Position numbers and translations under genes: made by a program | Origin: JACRLW01 sp046349595 | GTDB lineage: Bacteria > Planctomycetota > UBA1135 > UBA2386 | DNA: 64,000 nucleotides | NCBI GenBank assembly: GCA_046349595.1 | Contig: JAXMCA010000001.1 | Coordinates: 1-64,000 of the forward strand | Direction of reading: 5' to 3' | The notes under the pieces: model-generated | Told to the model about the DNA's origin: nothing | The model's database searches: none | The model's input: the letters and a program-made list of their open reading frames with translations, nothing else | Shown: in pieces, positions 45,899-54,405 of the stretch | Layout: every line of letters starts with the position of its first letter | How positions within the stretch are numbered: the stretch's first letter is position 1

Positions 45899-47443
45899 TC
45901 AGAACGGATGCGGGCCCGGCGCCGCGTGGCCCGGGATCGCGCCCCAGATCGATGCGAAGGTCTGGCGCACGTGGAAGACGGCGGTGGCGTAGCGGCGGTC
46001 GAATTGCTGGCCGAAGGCGGTGGTGCCGTAGAGCTTGTTCTTGCCCGTGTGTTGGTCGACCGCGATCTCCTCGTGGTGCGGTGCGGCGGCGCAGCGCCAG
46101 AAGTCCTTGCCGTCGTAGACCTCGTCGGGCATCCAGGTGAAGCGCTCGAAGAAGCTCTGCGAGTCGTGCACGTGGGCGTAGCGGCCGCTGATCAGCCGGC
46201 CGTTCCATTCGACCGACGCGTCGGCGGCGTTCTTGCCGTGCTGCCTCCAGAGCGGGCCCTGGGTGAAGGTCTTCTTCAGGTCGAGGTTGCCGGTGTCGTA
46301 GCGCAGCGGGCGACCCATGTGCGCATCGAGGGTTGCGCCGAGCCATGCGGGGTCGAAGACCTCGACGGCCGGATGCCCACCGAGCACCGCGGGCCGCGCG
46401 AAGTGCGCATAGGTGGTGTGTGCATAGAAGTCGCCGATCGCGTGCGCGGCGCGTCCGAAGCGGTCGAAGTCCTGCTCGTCGCGGAACACCTGCAGGTGCT
46501 CGGCCACGCGGGCCCAGGTGGACTCGATGCAGCAGTTGTCGAAGTGGTCGCGCGGGTCGTAGCGCTGCGGCATGTCCGGGTAGTCGATGTACTGCCCGAA
46601 GGCGTAGGTGAAGCCGCGACGCACCTTGTCGACGATGTCGCTGCCGTAGCCGCCGATCGCGTCGTGGATCAGGGTCCAGTGAACCTTGCCCGCGAACTTC
46701 GGGTCGAGACGCGTCCACTCGCTGCGCATCGCGACCTCGGGGAACTCGCGCTTGCGTCCGCCGAGCACGCGCCACAGGTGATCGCCGTTGAAGACGAACT
46801 CCGGTTCGTACTCGATGTGCGCGGCGCACAGGCGTCCGACCCGACCGCCCGGACGCTTCTTGTTCGCGCCGCGGGGCTGCACCGGTGCGACCGGTTCCTT
46901 GATCTCCCAGGTGCCGTCCTCGCGCCGGTAGACCACCCAGGCGTGATCGAAATCCTCGCAGCTGCCGTCGTCGTGGTGGAAGCGCATCCGGCCGAGCGCG
47001 ACGCGCACGTTGTAGGCGCTGATGCCCGAGGCGACCAGCAACGCCGCGAGCAGGATGGCGCGGTCCTCGCAGTCGCCGCTCTCCATGTGCAGCGTCTCGT
47101 CCGGGAACAGCCACACATCCTCACCATCGGCGCGGTAGGCGATGTTCTCGCCGATCCAGCGGGCGATGGTGTCGGCGCGGAAGTCGAAGGCGGTGCCTCG
47201 CCGCGCCTGGAACAGATCGGCCTCGGCGGCGGTCTTCGGCGTGATCTCCTCGTGCAGCTTCTTGCGGAGCAGGGCGTTGTTCTCGGTGACGAGGAACTCG
47301 CGCACATCCATGGGATAGCCGCCGCGGATGAGCCTGGTCTCGCGGCCGGGGACCAGCCGGTGCGACGGCACCACGGACTCGTGCACGATCACGTCGCCTT
47401 CCCAATTCCAACGCCGCGACTGCAGGTAGCGGGACAGACACAT
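45899..47443 (-). CDS. Transglutaminase-like protein fused to a HET-C-like domain
   Basis: The 514-residue protein has no signal peptide. Residues about 70-200 form a transglutaminase-like cysteine protease fold, with Cys125 in HMESGDCEDRAILLAALLV and His167 in CEDFDHAWVVYRRE; the acidic third residue is less clear. The second half has GFTYAFGQYIDYPDMPQRYD and AAHAIGDFYAHTTYAHFA (about 330-350), which recalls the His/Asp metal-site motif of HET-C and phospholipase-C-like proteins. A start at 47443 is favoured by AGGAGA upstream. It lies 46 bp after the subtilase gene on the same strand. The target is unknown. Confidence 0.72.
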   Translation of the reverse strand: MCLSRYLQSRRWNWEGDVIVHESVVPSHRLVPGRETRLIRGGYPMDVREFLVTENNALLRKKLHEEITPKTAAEADLFQARRGTAFDFRADTIARWIGENIAYRADGEDVWLFPDETLHMESGDCEDRAILLAALLVASGISAYNVRVALGRMRFHHDDGSCEDFDHAWVVYRREDGTWEIKEPVAPVQPRGANKKRPGGRVGRLCAAHIEYEPEFVFNGDHLWRVLGGRKREFPEVAMRSEWTRLDPKFAGKVHWTLIHDAIGGYGSDIVDKVRRGFTYAFGQYIDYPDMPQRYDPRDHFDNCCIESTWARVAEHLQVFRDEQDFDRFGRAAHAIGDFYAHTTYAHFARPAVLGGHPAVEVFDPAWLGATLDAHMGRPLRYDTGNLDLKKTFTQGPLWRQHGKNAADASVEWNGRLISGRYAHVHDSQSFFERFTWMPDEVYDGKDFWRCAAAPHHEEIAVDQHTGKNKLYGTTAFGQQFDRRYATAVFHVRQTFASIWGAIPGHAAPGPHPF

Positions 47444-47489
47444 GGTTCTGGGTTCTCCTTCCTGGCGCGACGATGTGCGCCGCACACTC

Positions 47490-49082
47490 TCACTCGATCT
47501 TCGCTTCGCGCGCGGCGACCACCGCCGCGTCGGCGCGGAGCAGGCCGGCACCGTACACGCGATCGCGGCCTGATTCGCCGAGGTCCTCGCAGGAGCGCTC
47601 CATCAGCTCCTTCACCCTCCAGGGCGTGAGCTCGTGGTTGGCCGACAACATCAGCGCGGCGACACCGGCGGCGTGCGGACCGGAGAAGGAGTTGCCGCGC
47701 GGGCCGACGATCAGGCCGGTGCCGTCGCCGCCGTCGTAGGCGACCTCGATGCGGCGTTGACCGGGGAAGCTGGTCCAGTGCCACACCGGGAAGCCGCCGA
47801 AGCAGCCGGTGACGTCCGGTTTCTCGAGCGGATGTTCCGGTGGGTAGTCGAGGAAGAAGGGCACGTCGTTCCAGGTGCAGGGACCGCGGCTGCTCGCGCG
47901 CGGCGCCTTGCCGTCCTTCTCGATGCCGGCGGCGGCGATCACGCAGGGGATGTCCTTGGGGATGGCGATCTGATGCCCTTCCGGTGAGCTGATGCCGAAG
48001 TTGCCGGCTCCGCCGACCGCGACCACGCCGCACGCTGCGAGGTGTTCGTGTGCGGTGCGGAACACGCCGCGGTACGAGCCGAGCTCCTGCTCGATCCACA
48101 TGTAGCTCAGCGACATCACGTCGGCGCCCATGCTCGCGGCGTACTCGTAGGCGCGCAGCGAGCCGGTGCCGCGCATCACCATCAGGCGCGCGCGCGGTGC
48201 CACACCGGTCACGGTGTGCATCGTCGGCAGCGGCCTTCCGGCGATGATCCCGCTGCACATCGAGCCGTGCGACTTGTCGCCGTCGCCGACCACGTAGGGT
48301 GTCTCGCCGAGGAAGTCCCATCCGAACAGGTCGTCGACGTAGCCGTTGCCGTCGTCGTCCTTGCCGTCGGGCTTCTCTTCGGGGTTGCGCCACAGCGCGT
48401 CGAGGAGCGCCGGCGCCGGGACGATTCCCGTGTCGAGCACCGCGACGACGACACCCTGGCCGAGAGCGCCGAGCTTCCAGGCCTCGTGTGCTCGGATGCG
48501 TTCGAGGTTCCACGGCACCTCGGCGGCTTCGACGTCGAACGCCGCCTCCTCGCCGCGCGCGTCGATTCGCTTCAACGCGTGTTCCTGGTCCTTGCGGCGC
48601 GCCTCGATCCACTCCTCGTCGCGTGCGCGGTGGTGATTCTGCGGCTGACCGGGCTGGGTCTGCAGGTGGACGAAGGCGACGGCGTCGAGAGCGCACAATG
48701 TCTTCACGGCCGCGGCGTCGGCGTCGCACGCGAAACCGTTGATGATCCAGAAGCGCTGCAGGTCGTGGATGTCGCCCGAGTCCGACAGCTTGCTCACCGT
48801 GTCGTGCACCGCGGCGAAGGAGGTGTCCGCGCGGTGCTTCAGGTCCTTCAGCGTCTGCGCGCGCAGCGTCGAGCGCGGGGTGGTGGCGTGTTCCGCGCAG
48901 AAGGCCGGGTAGGCCGCGGCATCGGGGAAGAGCTGATCGCGCATGCGCACGAACACGGCGCGCGTGCCGCGCATGCGGAGGAGCACCGCGTCGGCCTTCG
49001 GCGGCGCAGGCGCAGCTTCGTCCTGGGCGGCGAGCAGGGGGAGGAGCGAAGCAGCGACGGCCAGGAAGGGGGCGCGGAACAT
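47490..49082 (-). CDS. Exported subtilisin-like serine protease (S8)
   Basis: The 530-residue protein has a signal peptide (MFRAPFLAVAASLLPLLAAQ) and a prodomain up to about residue 200. The catalytic triad is visible: Asp217 in GVVVAVLDTGIV, His272 in KSHGSMCSGIIAG and Ser467 in SFSGPHAAGVAALML. The oxyanion Asn is in VGGAGNFGISS. A DDDGNGYVDD segment is a likely calcium site. It is probably secreted and self-processed. It is followed on the same strand by the transglutaminase-like gene and may share its transcript. Confidence 0.92.
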   Translation of the reverse strand: MFRAPFLAVAASLLPLLAAQDEAAPAPPKADAVLLRMRGTRAVFVRMRDQLFPDAAAYPAFCAEHATTPRSTLRAQTLKDLKHRADTSFAAVHDTVSKLSDSGDIHDLQRFWIINGFACDADAAAVKTLCALDAVAFVHLQTQPGQPQNHHRARDEEWIEARRKDQEHALKRIDARGEEAAFDVEAAEVPWNLERIRAHEAWKLGALGQGVVVAVLDTGIVPAPALLDALWRNPEEKPDGKDDDGNGYVDDLFGWDFLGETPYVVGDGDKSHGSMCSGIIAGRPLPTMHTVTGVAPRARLMVMRGTGSLRAYEYAASMGADVMSLSYMWIEQELGSYRGVFRTAHEHLAACGVVAVGGAGNFGISSPEGHQIAIPKDIPCVIAAAGIEKDGKAPRASSRGPCTWNDVPFFLDYPPEHPLEKPDVTGCFGGFPVWHWTSFPGQRRIEVAYDGGDGTGLIVGPRGNSFSGPHAAGVAALMLSANHELTPWRVKELMERSCEDLGESGRDRVYGAGLLRADAAVVAAREAKIE

Positions 49083-49246
49083 CGCCGCAGGATAGCGCGC
49101 TGCGGGACCCCTCCGATCCGCGCGCGGCGTCACCCTCCTCACCGGTAGGAAGTTCTTAGGGACGGATCAGGAAGCGCAAAGGATGTGGGCTTCGCGCGGG
49201 TGGCCGATGGTTCTCGCAACCGAGGAACAAGCAAGGAAACCAATCC

Positions 49247-49909
49247 ATGACCCGCATCGATCTCTGTACCCCCGTCCACAAGGCCGTCCGCGTCCTGCTG
49301 TTCGAGACCACCACCCTGGCGGCCCGCACCGCCTTCGACGATGCCGGCGACATCGTCCGGCTCGCCGAGCGCGTGCGTGCGCTGTTCGGCTACCTGGCGG
49401 AGCACCAGGAGCACGAGGATGTGGTGGTGATGCCCGAGTTCCGGCGGCTGGCGCCGGCGCTGTTCGCGGAGCTCGACAACGAGCACAACCGGATGGCGGG
49501 GATGGAGGAGGAGATCCTCCGCGTCTTCGACCGCCTGGAGGATGCCGGGAGCGCGGAACGCGAGGCGCTCGGACGGAAGCTCCAGCACCAGTTGCACCGC
49601 CTGGTGTCGGCGCAACTCGTCCACCTCGAGCGTGAGGAGGTGGAGGGCAACCGCGTGCTGTGGGCGAACTTCGACGACGCCGCGCTGGCGGCGATGCACG
49701 CACGCGTGCTCGCGCGCATCGCGCCGCCGCGCGCGATGGAGTGGATGTCGATGATCCTGCCCGCGCTCGCGCCGACCGAGCGTGCGGTGATGCTCAACGA
49801 CATGCGCGCCAAGATGCCCGGCGCGGCCTTCGAGGCCTTGACCGCCGGCGCTCGCTCCACCCTCGGCGAGAAGGCGTGGGAAGCCGCGCTGGCGGCACGC
49901 GTCGCCTGA
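49247..49909 (+). CDS. Hemerythrin HHE-domain protein
   Basis: The 220-residue protein has an N-terminal four-helix HHE domain (about 1-150) with candidate di-iron ligands in PVHKAVR, EHQEHEDVVVMPE, ELDNEHNRMAG and QLVHLEREEVEG. A helical C-terminal segment follows (APTERAVMLNDMRAKMPGAA). Such proteins bind O2 or NO, or protect iron centres. It has a purine-rich ribosome site (AAGGAAAC) before the ATG. It begins a plus-strand run with a lipoprotein and two flavin-fold proteins, which suggests a redox or gas-stress role. Confidence 0.83.
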   Translation: MTRIDLCTPVHKAVRVLLFETTTLAARTAFDDAGDIVRLAERVRALFGYLAEHQEHEDVVVMPEFRRLAPALFAELDNEHNRMAGMEEEILRVFDRLEDAGSAEREALGRKLQHQLHRLVSAQLVHLEREEVEGNRVLWANFDDAALAAMHARVLARIAPPRAMEWMSMILPALAPTERAVMLNDMRAKMPGAAFEALTAGARSTLGEKAWEAALAARVA

Positions 49910-49917
49910 GGTGCGTC

Positions 49918-50247
49918 ATGGAGCGCTGCGCCCATCGCCTGCGAGCACCGGCCTTGTTGCTCGTCTGCCTCGCACTGCTGGCCTCCTGCCAGGCACGCCA
50001 CTGCCGTGACCTCACGCTGTGCACGGAGGAGGGTGGGCGCGATGTCGCGGTCGTCGGGCGGAGTTCGTCGGGCACTCCTCGCTTCGTGCCGGGACTGTCG
50101 GGCGAGCAGGTGCTGCGTGCGAGCGGACGTCGCATCGCGTGCGGCCTCGAGTCCGTGCTGGTGCCGTCGACGGGGGTGCCGCATGTCGAGGAGGACCCTG
50201 CGCCGGCCCTGCGAGCACGGTCCGAACTCGTGGCGTTCCGGCACTGA
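49918..50247 (+). CDS. Small predicted lipoprotein
   Basis: The 109-residue protein has a signal sequence with a lipobox (ALLLVCLALLASC, Cys about residue 24). Three more cysteines follow early (ARHCRDLTLC) and one later (IACGLE). No known family is recognised. It begins 8 bp after the hemerythrin stop, so the two are probably co-transcribed. Confidence 0.62.
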   Translation: MERCAHRLRAPALLLVCLALLASCQARHCRDLTLCTEEGGRDVAVVGRSSSGTPRFVPGLSGEQVLRASGRRIACGLESVLVPSTGVPHVEEDPAPALRARSELVAFRH

Positions 50248-50295
50248 AGCGACTGCCGCATCGGGCGGCCTTGTCGCTAAGCTGCCGCGCCCGTC

Positions 50296-50775
50296 GTGAT
50301 CACTCCCGACCTGCAGCAGCTCCTCGAATCCGGCGTGTCGATGCTGGTGGGCACGCGCGACGCGCAGTGCCGACCGTGCTGCATGCGCGGCATGGGGGCG
50401 CGGGTCGCGGCCGCAGGCGCGGAGCTGGTGGTGTTCCTCCCCGATGCGACCTCGGCGGCCACGCTCGCCAACCTGCGCGACAACGGTCGCATCGCGGTGT
50501 GCTTCTCGCGACCGTTCGACCACCACTCGGTGCAGATCAAGGGACGGTTGTCGGATCTCGCTCCTGCGACCGCCGACGATCACGCCTGGATCGAGCGCTA
50601 TCGCGGCGGTCTTGCCGAGTCGCTGGCCTTCGTCGGCCTGCCGGTGTCCACGACCCTGCGCATCGCACACTGGCCGAGCCACGCGGCGCGCTTCCGGGTC
50701 GAGCACCTGTTCGTGCAGACGCCGGGCCCGCACGCCGGACAGCCGCTCGAGGCCGGTCGAGGACCGTCGCGATGA
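50296..50775 (+). CDS. Pyridoxamine-5'-phosphate oxidase-fold protein
   Basis: The 159-residue protein starts at a GTG. It has the split-barrel flavin-binding pattern: LLESGVSMLVGTRDAQCRPC, GAELVVFLPDATSAATLANL, NGRIAVCFSRPFDHHSVQIK and GLPVSTTLRIAHW. It probably binds FMN, F420 or heme, and the true reaction is unknown. Its stop overlaps the next start by 4 bp, and the partner has a similar domain, so they may function as a pair. Confidence 0.78.
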   Translation: MITPDLQQLLESGVSMLVGTRDAQCRPCCMRGMGARVAAAGAELVVFLPDATSAATLANLRDNGRIAVCFSRPFDHHSVQIKGRLSDLAPATADDHAWIERYRGGLAESLAFVGLPVSTTLRIAHWPSHAARFRVEHLFVQTPGPHAGQPLEAGRGPSR

Positions 50776-52142
50776 TGCCGCGGCTCGAAGACCTGCAGCA
50801 CTGCTTCCAGGGCATCACGCCCTCGCTGATCGCCACCTGCAGCAAGGACGGCGAGCCGAACGTCACCTACCTCTCGCAGGTCTACTACGCCGGTCCGGGT
50901 CACGTCGCGCTGTCGCGGCAGTTCTTCAACAAGACGCAGCGCAACCTCGCGGAGAACCCCTTCGCCGCGGTCCAGTTCTACGACCCCATCTCGCTCGATG
51001 CCTACGAGCTGCAGCTCCGGTTCCTGCGCTCGGAGACCGAGGGCCCGTTGTTCTCGACGATGGCCGCGCGCATCCAGGTGATCGCAACGCACACCGGGAT
51101 GGCCGGCGTGTTCCGCCTGCTCTCGGCCGACGTGTTCGAGGTGCTGTCGCTGCGTCGCATCGAGGCCTTCCTGCTGCCGCGCCCCGAGTGTTCCGAGGTG
51201 CTCCCGTCCGCAGCCGGTCCGCTCACCGAACTGCGCAGCCTGCAGGCGGTCAGCGATCGTCTGTGTCGTGCGCACTCCCTCGAGGATCTGCTCGGCGGCG
51301 CTCTGTCCACGCTCGGCGAACTGCTCGGCTTCCGGCACAGCATGGTCCTCCTGTTCGACGAGGCCTGCGGGAGGCTGGTCGCGATCGCGAGCCGCGGTTA
51401 CGGCGACAGTGGCGTGGGTGCCGAGGTCGCTCTCGGTGCCGGCGTGATCGGCACCTCCGCGCAACACCGTCGCGTCGTGAAGGTCACCGGGATCGGCCGG
51501 GAGATGACCTACGGACGCGCGGTGCGCGCGCAGCTCGTGGAGCGGGGGATGGGTCTGATGCCCGAGGTCCCGCTGCCGGGACTCCCGGATGCACAGGCAC
51601 AACTCGCCCTGCCACTGCAGATCGAGGATCGCCTGATCGGGGTCCTGGCGGTGGAGAGCCGCGATCCGCTCGCCTTCGACGAGTGGGACGAGGCCTTCCT
51701 GCAGATCCTCGCCAACCAGATCGCGCTCGGAATCGACCGCATGCAGGACGACGACGCGGAGGAGCACGCCGCGGGAGCGACGTCCACGGGCGCGGGGACG
51801 GCCGCCGGTCGCCGCGTGCGCAGCTTCGTGTTCTTCCGCAATGACGACTGCGTGTTCGTCGACGGCGAGTATCTGGTGCGCAACGTGCCCGGTCTGATCC
51901 TGTGGAAGCTGCTCCGTCAGTATCAGAAGGACGGACGCACCGAGTTCACCAACCGCGAACTCCGTCTGGATCCCGGCCTCCGCCTGCCGCCGATCAAGGA
52001 CAACCTCGAGAGCCGGCTGATCCTGCTGCGCAAGCGGCTGCAGGAGAAGTGTCCGGAACTCGCCATGATCCCGATCGCGCGTGGGCGCTTCGAGCTGCGT
52101 GTCGACTGCGCGATCGAGATGGCCGAGAAGGACACCGGCTAG
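50772..52142 (+). CDS. PNPOx-fold/GAF sensor with C-terminal putative DNA-binding domain
   Basis: The 456-residue protein has an N-terminal split-barrel flavin-type domain (about 1-150: GITPSLIATCSKDGEPNVTY, SRQFFNKTQRNLAENPFAAV). A GAF domain follows (about 155-335: RAHSLEDLLGGALSTLGELL, GFRHSMVLLFDE, GAGVIGTSAQHRRVVKV, LQILANQIALGIDRM). The C-terminal domain (about 355-450) looks winged-helix-like, with VDGEYLVRNVPGLILWKLLR, TEFTNRELRLDP and IKDNLESRLILLRKRLQEKC. It probably senses a small ligand or redox state and changes gene expression. The stop is 5 bp from the stop of the convergent gene. Confidence 0.78.
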   Translation: MMPRLEDLQHCFQGITPSLIATCSKDGEPNVTYLSQVYYAGPGHVALSRQFFNKTQRNLAENPFAAVQFYDPISLDAYELQLRFLRSETEGPLFSTMAARIQVIATHTGMAGVFRLLSADVFEVLSLRRIEAFLLPRPECSEVLPSAAGPLTELRSLQAVSDRLCRAHSLEDLLGGALSTLGELLGFRHSMVLLFDEACGRLVAIASRGYGDSGVGAEVALGAGVIGTSAQHRRVVKVTGIGREMTYGRAVRAQLVERGMGLMPEVPLPGLPDAQAQLALPLQIEDRLIGVLAVESRDPLAFDEWDEAFLQILANQIALGIDRMQDDDAEEHAAGATSTGAGTAAGRRVRSFVFFRNDDCVFVDGEYLVRNVPGLILWKLLRQYQKDGRTEFTNRELRLDPGLRLPPIKDNLESRLILLRKRLQEKCPELAMIPIARGRFELRVDCAIEMAEKDTG

Positions 52143-52146
52143 GGAT

Positions 52147-53907
52147 TCAGCGGTGCTGTACTGCGCGCCACGCGGTCATCGATCGCGCGAGGTGCGTGCG
52201 CGCCGGAGTGGTGATGCCGAAGCCCTGCAGTCCGACCGGGCCCGCGAAGTGCAGCGTGTCGAGGGTCGCGAGGAAGTGGCGCAGATCGAAGTCGCCCTCG
52301 TCGAGCGGGCGGATCAGCGTGCGCCAGTCCTGGCCGTCGAGATCGGCGCCGTTGACGGTCACGGCGAACAGGCGTGAGCCGCAGCGCCCGAGAAGGGGTG
52401 TCGGGTCGGTCTCGTCGCTGGTGCGCAGGAAGTGGCAGAGGTTGAAGCACACGCCGAGTCGAAGGTGGGGGAGCTTCGTGCACAGGCGTTTCGCGTCGTC
52501 GGTGGTCTCGAGCCAGAAGCCGCTGTGCGGGTAGAGCGCGATCTCGACACCGGTCGCGTCGGCATCGCGCAGGAGCGCGGGCAGAACTGCGAGCGCCTTG
52601 TCGTCGCGAGTGGCGTCGCTCGGCCTCGTTCCCGGCTGCTGAAGCGCGAGCCAGATCATGCCGGGTCCGCCCTCGAGCGTGCGCATCGCCCCGCGGATCG
52701 GAGCGAGAGCGGCGTCGGCGTCCTGAGTGAGGTCGAGCACCGCATAGGCCGAGACGAGATCACCGCCCGCGGATTCGCACAGGGCCCGCGCGTCGGCGAG
52801 TTGATCGAGGTCCCAGGCGAGGCCGTCGAAGCCGATCTCGGCGGCGAGCGCGGCGCGCGCTGCGAGCGAATCGCCGGCGAGCGCGGTCTGCATCACGACG
52901 AAGTCGCGGTTCTCGCCGTGCGGGCTCTCGAAGGTGCCGGGAGCGCTCACCGCAGCGATCGACCAGCGACCCTCGGTGTCGACGGTGAGTTCGACCTCGG
53001 ATCGCCCGGCGCGCAGCGGCGACCCGTCGTGCGCGGACAGCTCCGCGATCAAGCGGCCGCGAGGACCGGCGTGCATCTCGAAGCGCGCGTCCGCGGGGAG
53101 CGGAGGCAGGTCCTCGAGAGCGACCTGTTCCGCGCAGAAGGGTGCGACGATCGACGGATCGCCGGCCGCGAGTGCGGTCAGGAACCCACGCAGGACCTGA
53201 CGCGGTGCGAGGCGCACATCCTTCTCGACCGGCGTGAAGGCCATCGCGTGCTGCCACGGCAATCCGTCGAAGGAATCGGTCATGGCGAATCCCGCCGCGG
53301 CGAGCTCCCGGACGACCTGGGCCTTGGTCATCTTGTGCTCCTCGTGGATCGGCACCTTCGGATCCTCGGCGCGGAACTCGACGAGCACCACGCGGCCGCC
53401 GGGCTTCAATGCCTCGCGCAGGTGCCGCATCACGCGCACCGGATGCGAGAGCTCGTGGTAGACGTCGACCATCAGCACGAGATCGCAGGACTCCTTCGGC
53501 AACTTGGGATCGTCGACGGTCGCTTCGATCCGCACGACGTTGTCGAGCGCGCGTTCCTCCAGCCGCTCCTTCAGCAGCTCGAGCATCTCCGGCTGCAGGT
53601 CGATGGCGAAGACTTCTCCCTCCGCGCCGACCGCCTCGGCGAGCGGCAGCGTGTGGTAGCCGTTGCCGCAGCCGAGGTCGCACACGCTCTGGGCCTTGCG
53701 CACGGCGAGCCACTGCCTCAGCCGCACGCCGTTCTCCTCGTCCTCACGCGTCGCCCGCATCAGCCAGTCCGCGCCCGACCAGTGCATGGTGTGCGCGATC
53801 TTGCGACCGAGGTAATGCGTACGACCGTTGGGGGAGAGCTCGGGATCGCCCTGGTCCTGCGGACGAAGGACCAGGGTGACGAGTGCGAGGGCGAGCGACA
53901 GCGCCAT
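52147..53907 (-). CDS. Exported methyltransferase/TIM-barrel (sugar isomerase-like) fusion
   Basis: The 586-residue protein starts with a signal-like segment (MALSLALALVTLVLRPQDQG). Residues about 40-220 are a class I methyltransferase (SVCDLGCGNGYHTLPLAEA, EVFAIDLQPEMLELL, LVLMVDVYHELSHP, LKPGGRVVLVEFRAEDP). Residues about 330-586 resemble xylose-isomerase-like TIM barrels (AEIGFDGLAWDLDQLADARA, GVEIALYPHSGFWLETTDDA, GVCFNLCHFLRTSDETDP). The start at 53907 is the ATG that gives the export signal. A SAM-dependent enzyme outside the cytoplasm is hard to explain, so the signal may be a membrane anchor. Function unknown. Confidence 0.75.
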   Translation of the reverse strand: MALSLALALVTLVLRPQDQGDPELSPNGRTHYLGRKIAHTMHWSGADWLMRATREDEENGVRLRQWLAVRKAQSVCDLGCGNGYHTLPLAEAVGAEGEVFAIDLQPEMLELLKERLEERALDNVVRIEATVDDPKLPKESCDLVLMVDVYHELSHPVRVMRHLREALKPGGRVVLVEFRAEDPKVPIHEEHKMTKAQVVRELAAAGFAMTDSFDGLPWQHAMAFTPVEKDVRLAPRQVLRGFLTALAAGDPSIVAPFCAEQVALEDLPPLPADARFEMHAGPRGRLIAELSAHDGSPLRAGRSEVELTVDTEGRWSIAAVSAPGTFESPHGENRDFVVMQTALAGDSLAARAALAAEIGFDGLAWDLDQLADARALCESAGGDLVSAYAVLDLTQDADAALAPIRGAMRTLEGGPGMIWLALQQPGTRPSDATRDDKALAVLPALLRDADATGVEIALYPHSGFWLETTDDAKRLCTKLPHLRLGVCFNLCHFLRTSDETDPTPLLGRCGSRLFAVTVNGADLDGQDWRTLIRPLDEGDFDLRHFLATLDTLHFAGPVGLQGFGITTPARTHLARSMTAWRAVQHR

Positions 53908-53951
53908 GCCGGCAGCGTAGACGGGGATGCTGCCGGCACATTGCGCCCGTA

Positions 53952-53990
53952 GGCCGGAGAATCGTCGCGCGAAGCGACGATTCGAAGGCC
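53952..53990. repeat. REP-like hairpin upstream of the methyltransferase fusion
   Basis: A perfect 10-bp stem (GAATCGTCGC at 53959-53968 with GCGACGATTC at 53974-53983) has a 5-base loop. It is bracketed by GGCC at 53952-53955 and 53987-53990. A related hairpin with GAATCGTCG lies at 58868-58898. It may be a dispersed repetitive element or a 5' leader structure. Confidence 0.55.
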
Positions 53991-54093
53991 GAAGGGCCCC
54001 GGAGAACAAGGCAGCCTGGGCCTCCCTGGTCGGCGCGCAGCGCCGACGCGGCAACCCGAATGGCTTGCGGCCCAGGCCGCGATGCGCCGCGGC

Positions 54094-54345
54094 TCAGATC
54101 CGCTTCGCGTCCGGCGTCGCTCCCTTCCTCACGGGCCCGTGCGACGTCGCGGCGCAGGCCAGGAGCAGCACAGGCACGATCATCACCGCGAGCAGGCCCA
54201 CCGCGATGCCCCAGTCCTCGCGATAGGACCACGCGATGACGAACACCGCCATCGCACACAGCGCCGCGCCGAGCCATGCCCAGCAGGAGAGGGAGAGTCC
54301 GCAGTGCCGCATCGTCGAAGGCACACCGACACGATCGATCTTCAT
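54094..54345 (-). CDS. Small two-helix membrane protein
   Basis: The 83-residue protein has two hydrophobic helices (WAWLGAALCAMAVFVIAWSY and GIAVGLLAVMIVPVLLLACA) and a short basic tail (RKGATPDAKRI). I start at the ATG MKIDRVG. It follows the alpha/beta hydrolase on the same strand by 60 bp. No family is recognised. Confidence 0.55.
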   Translation of the reverse strand: MKIDRVGVPSTMRHCGLSLSCWAWLGAALCAMAVFVIAWSYREDWGIAVGLLAVMIVPVLLLACAATSHGPVRKGATPDAKRI

Positions 54346-54405
54346 GCGTTCGTCCTCCGCGGCGGATTCTCGCGTGGACACGCGAGGACGGGGAGGGGCT
54401 CGCAC

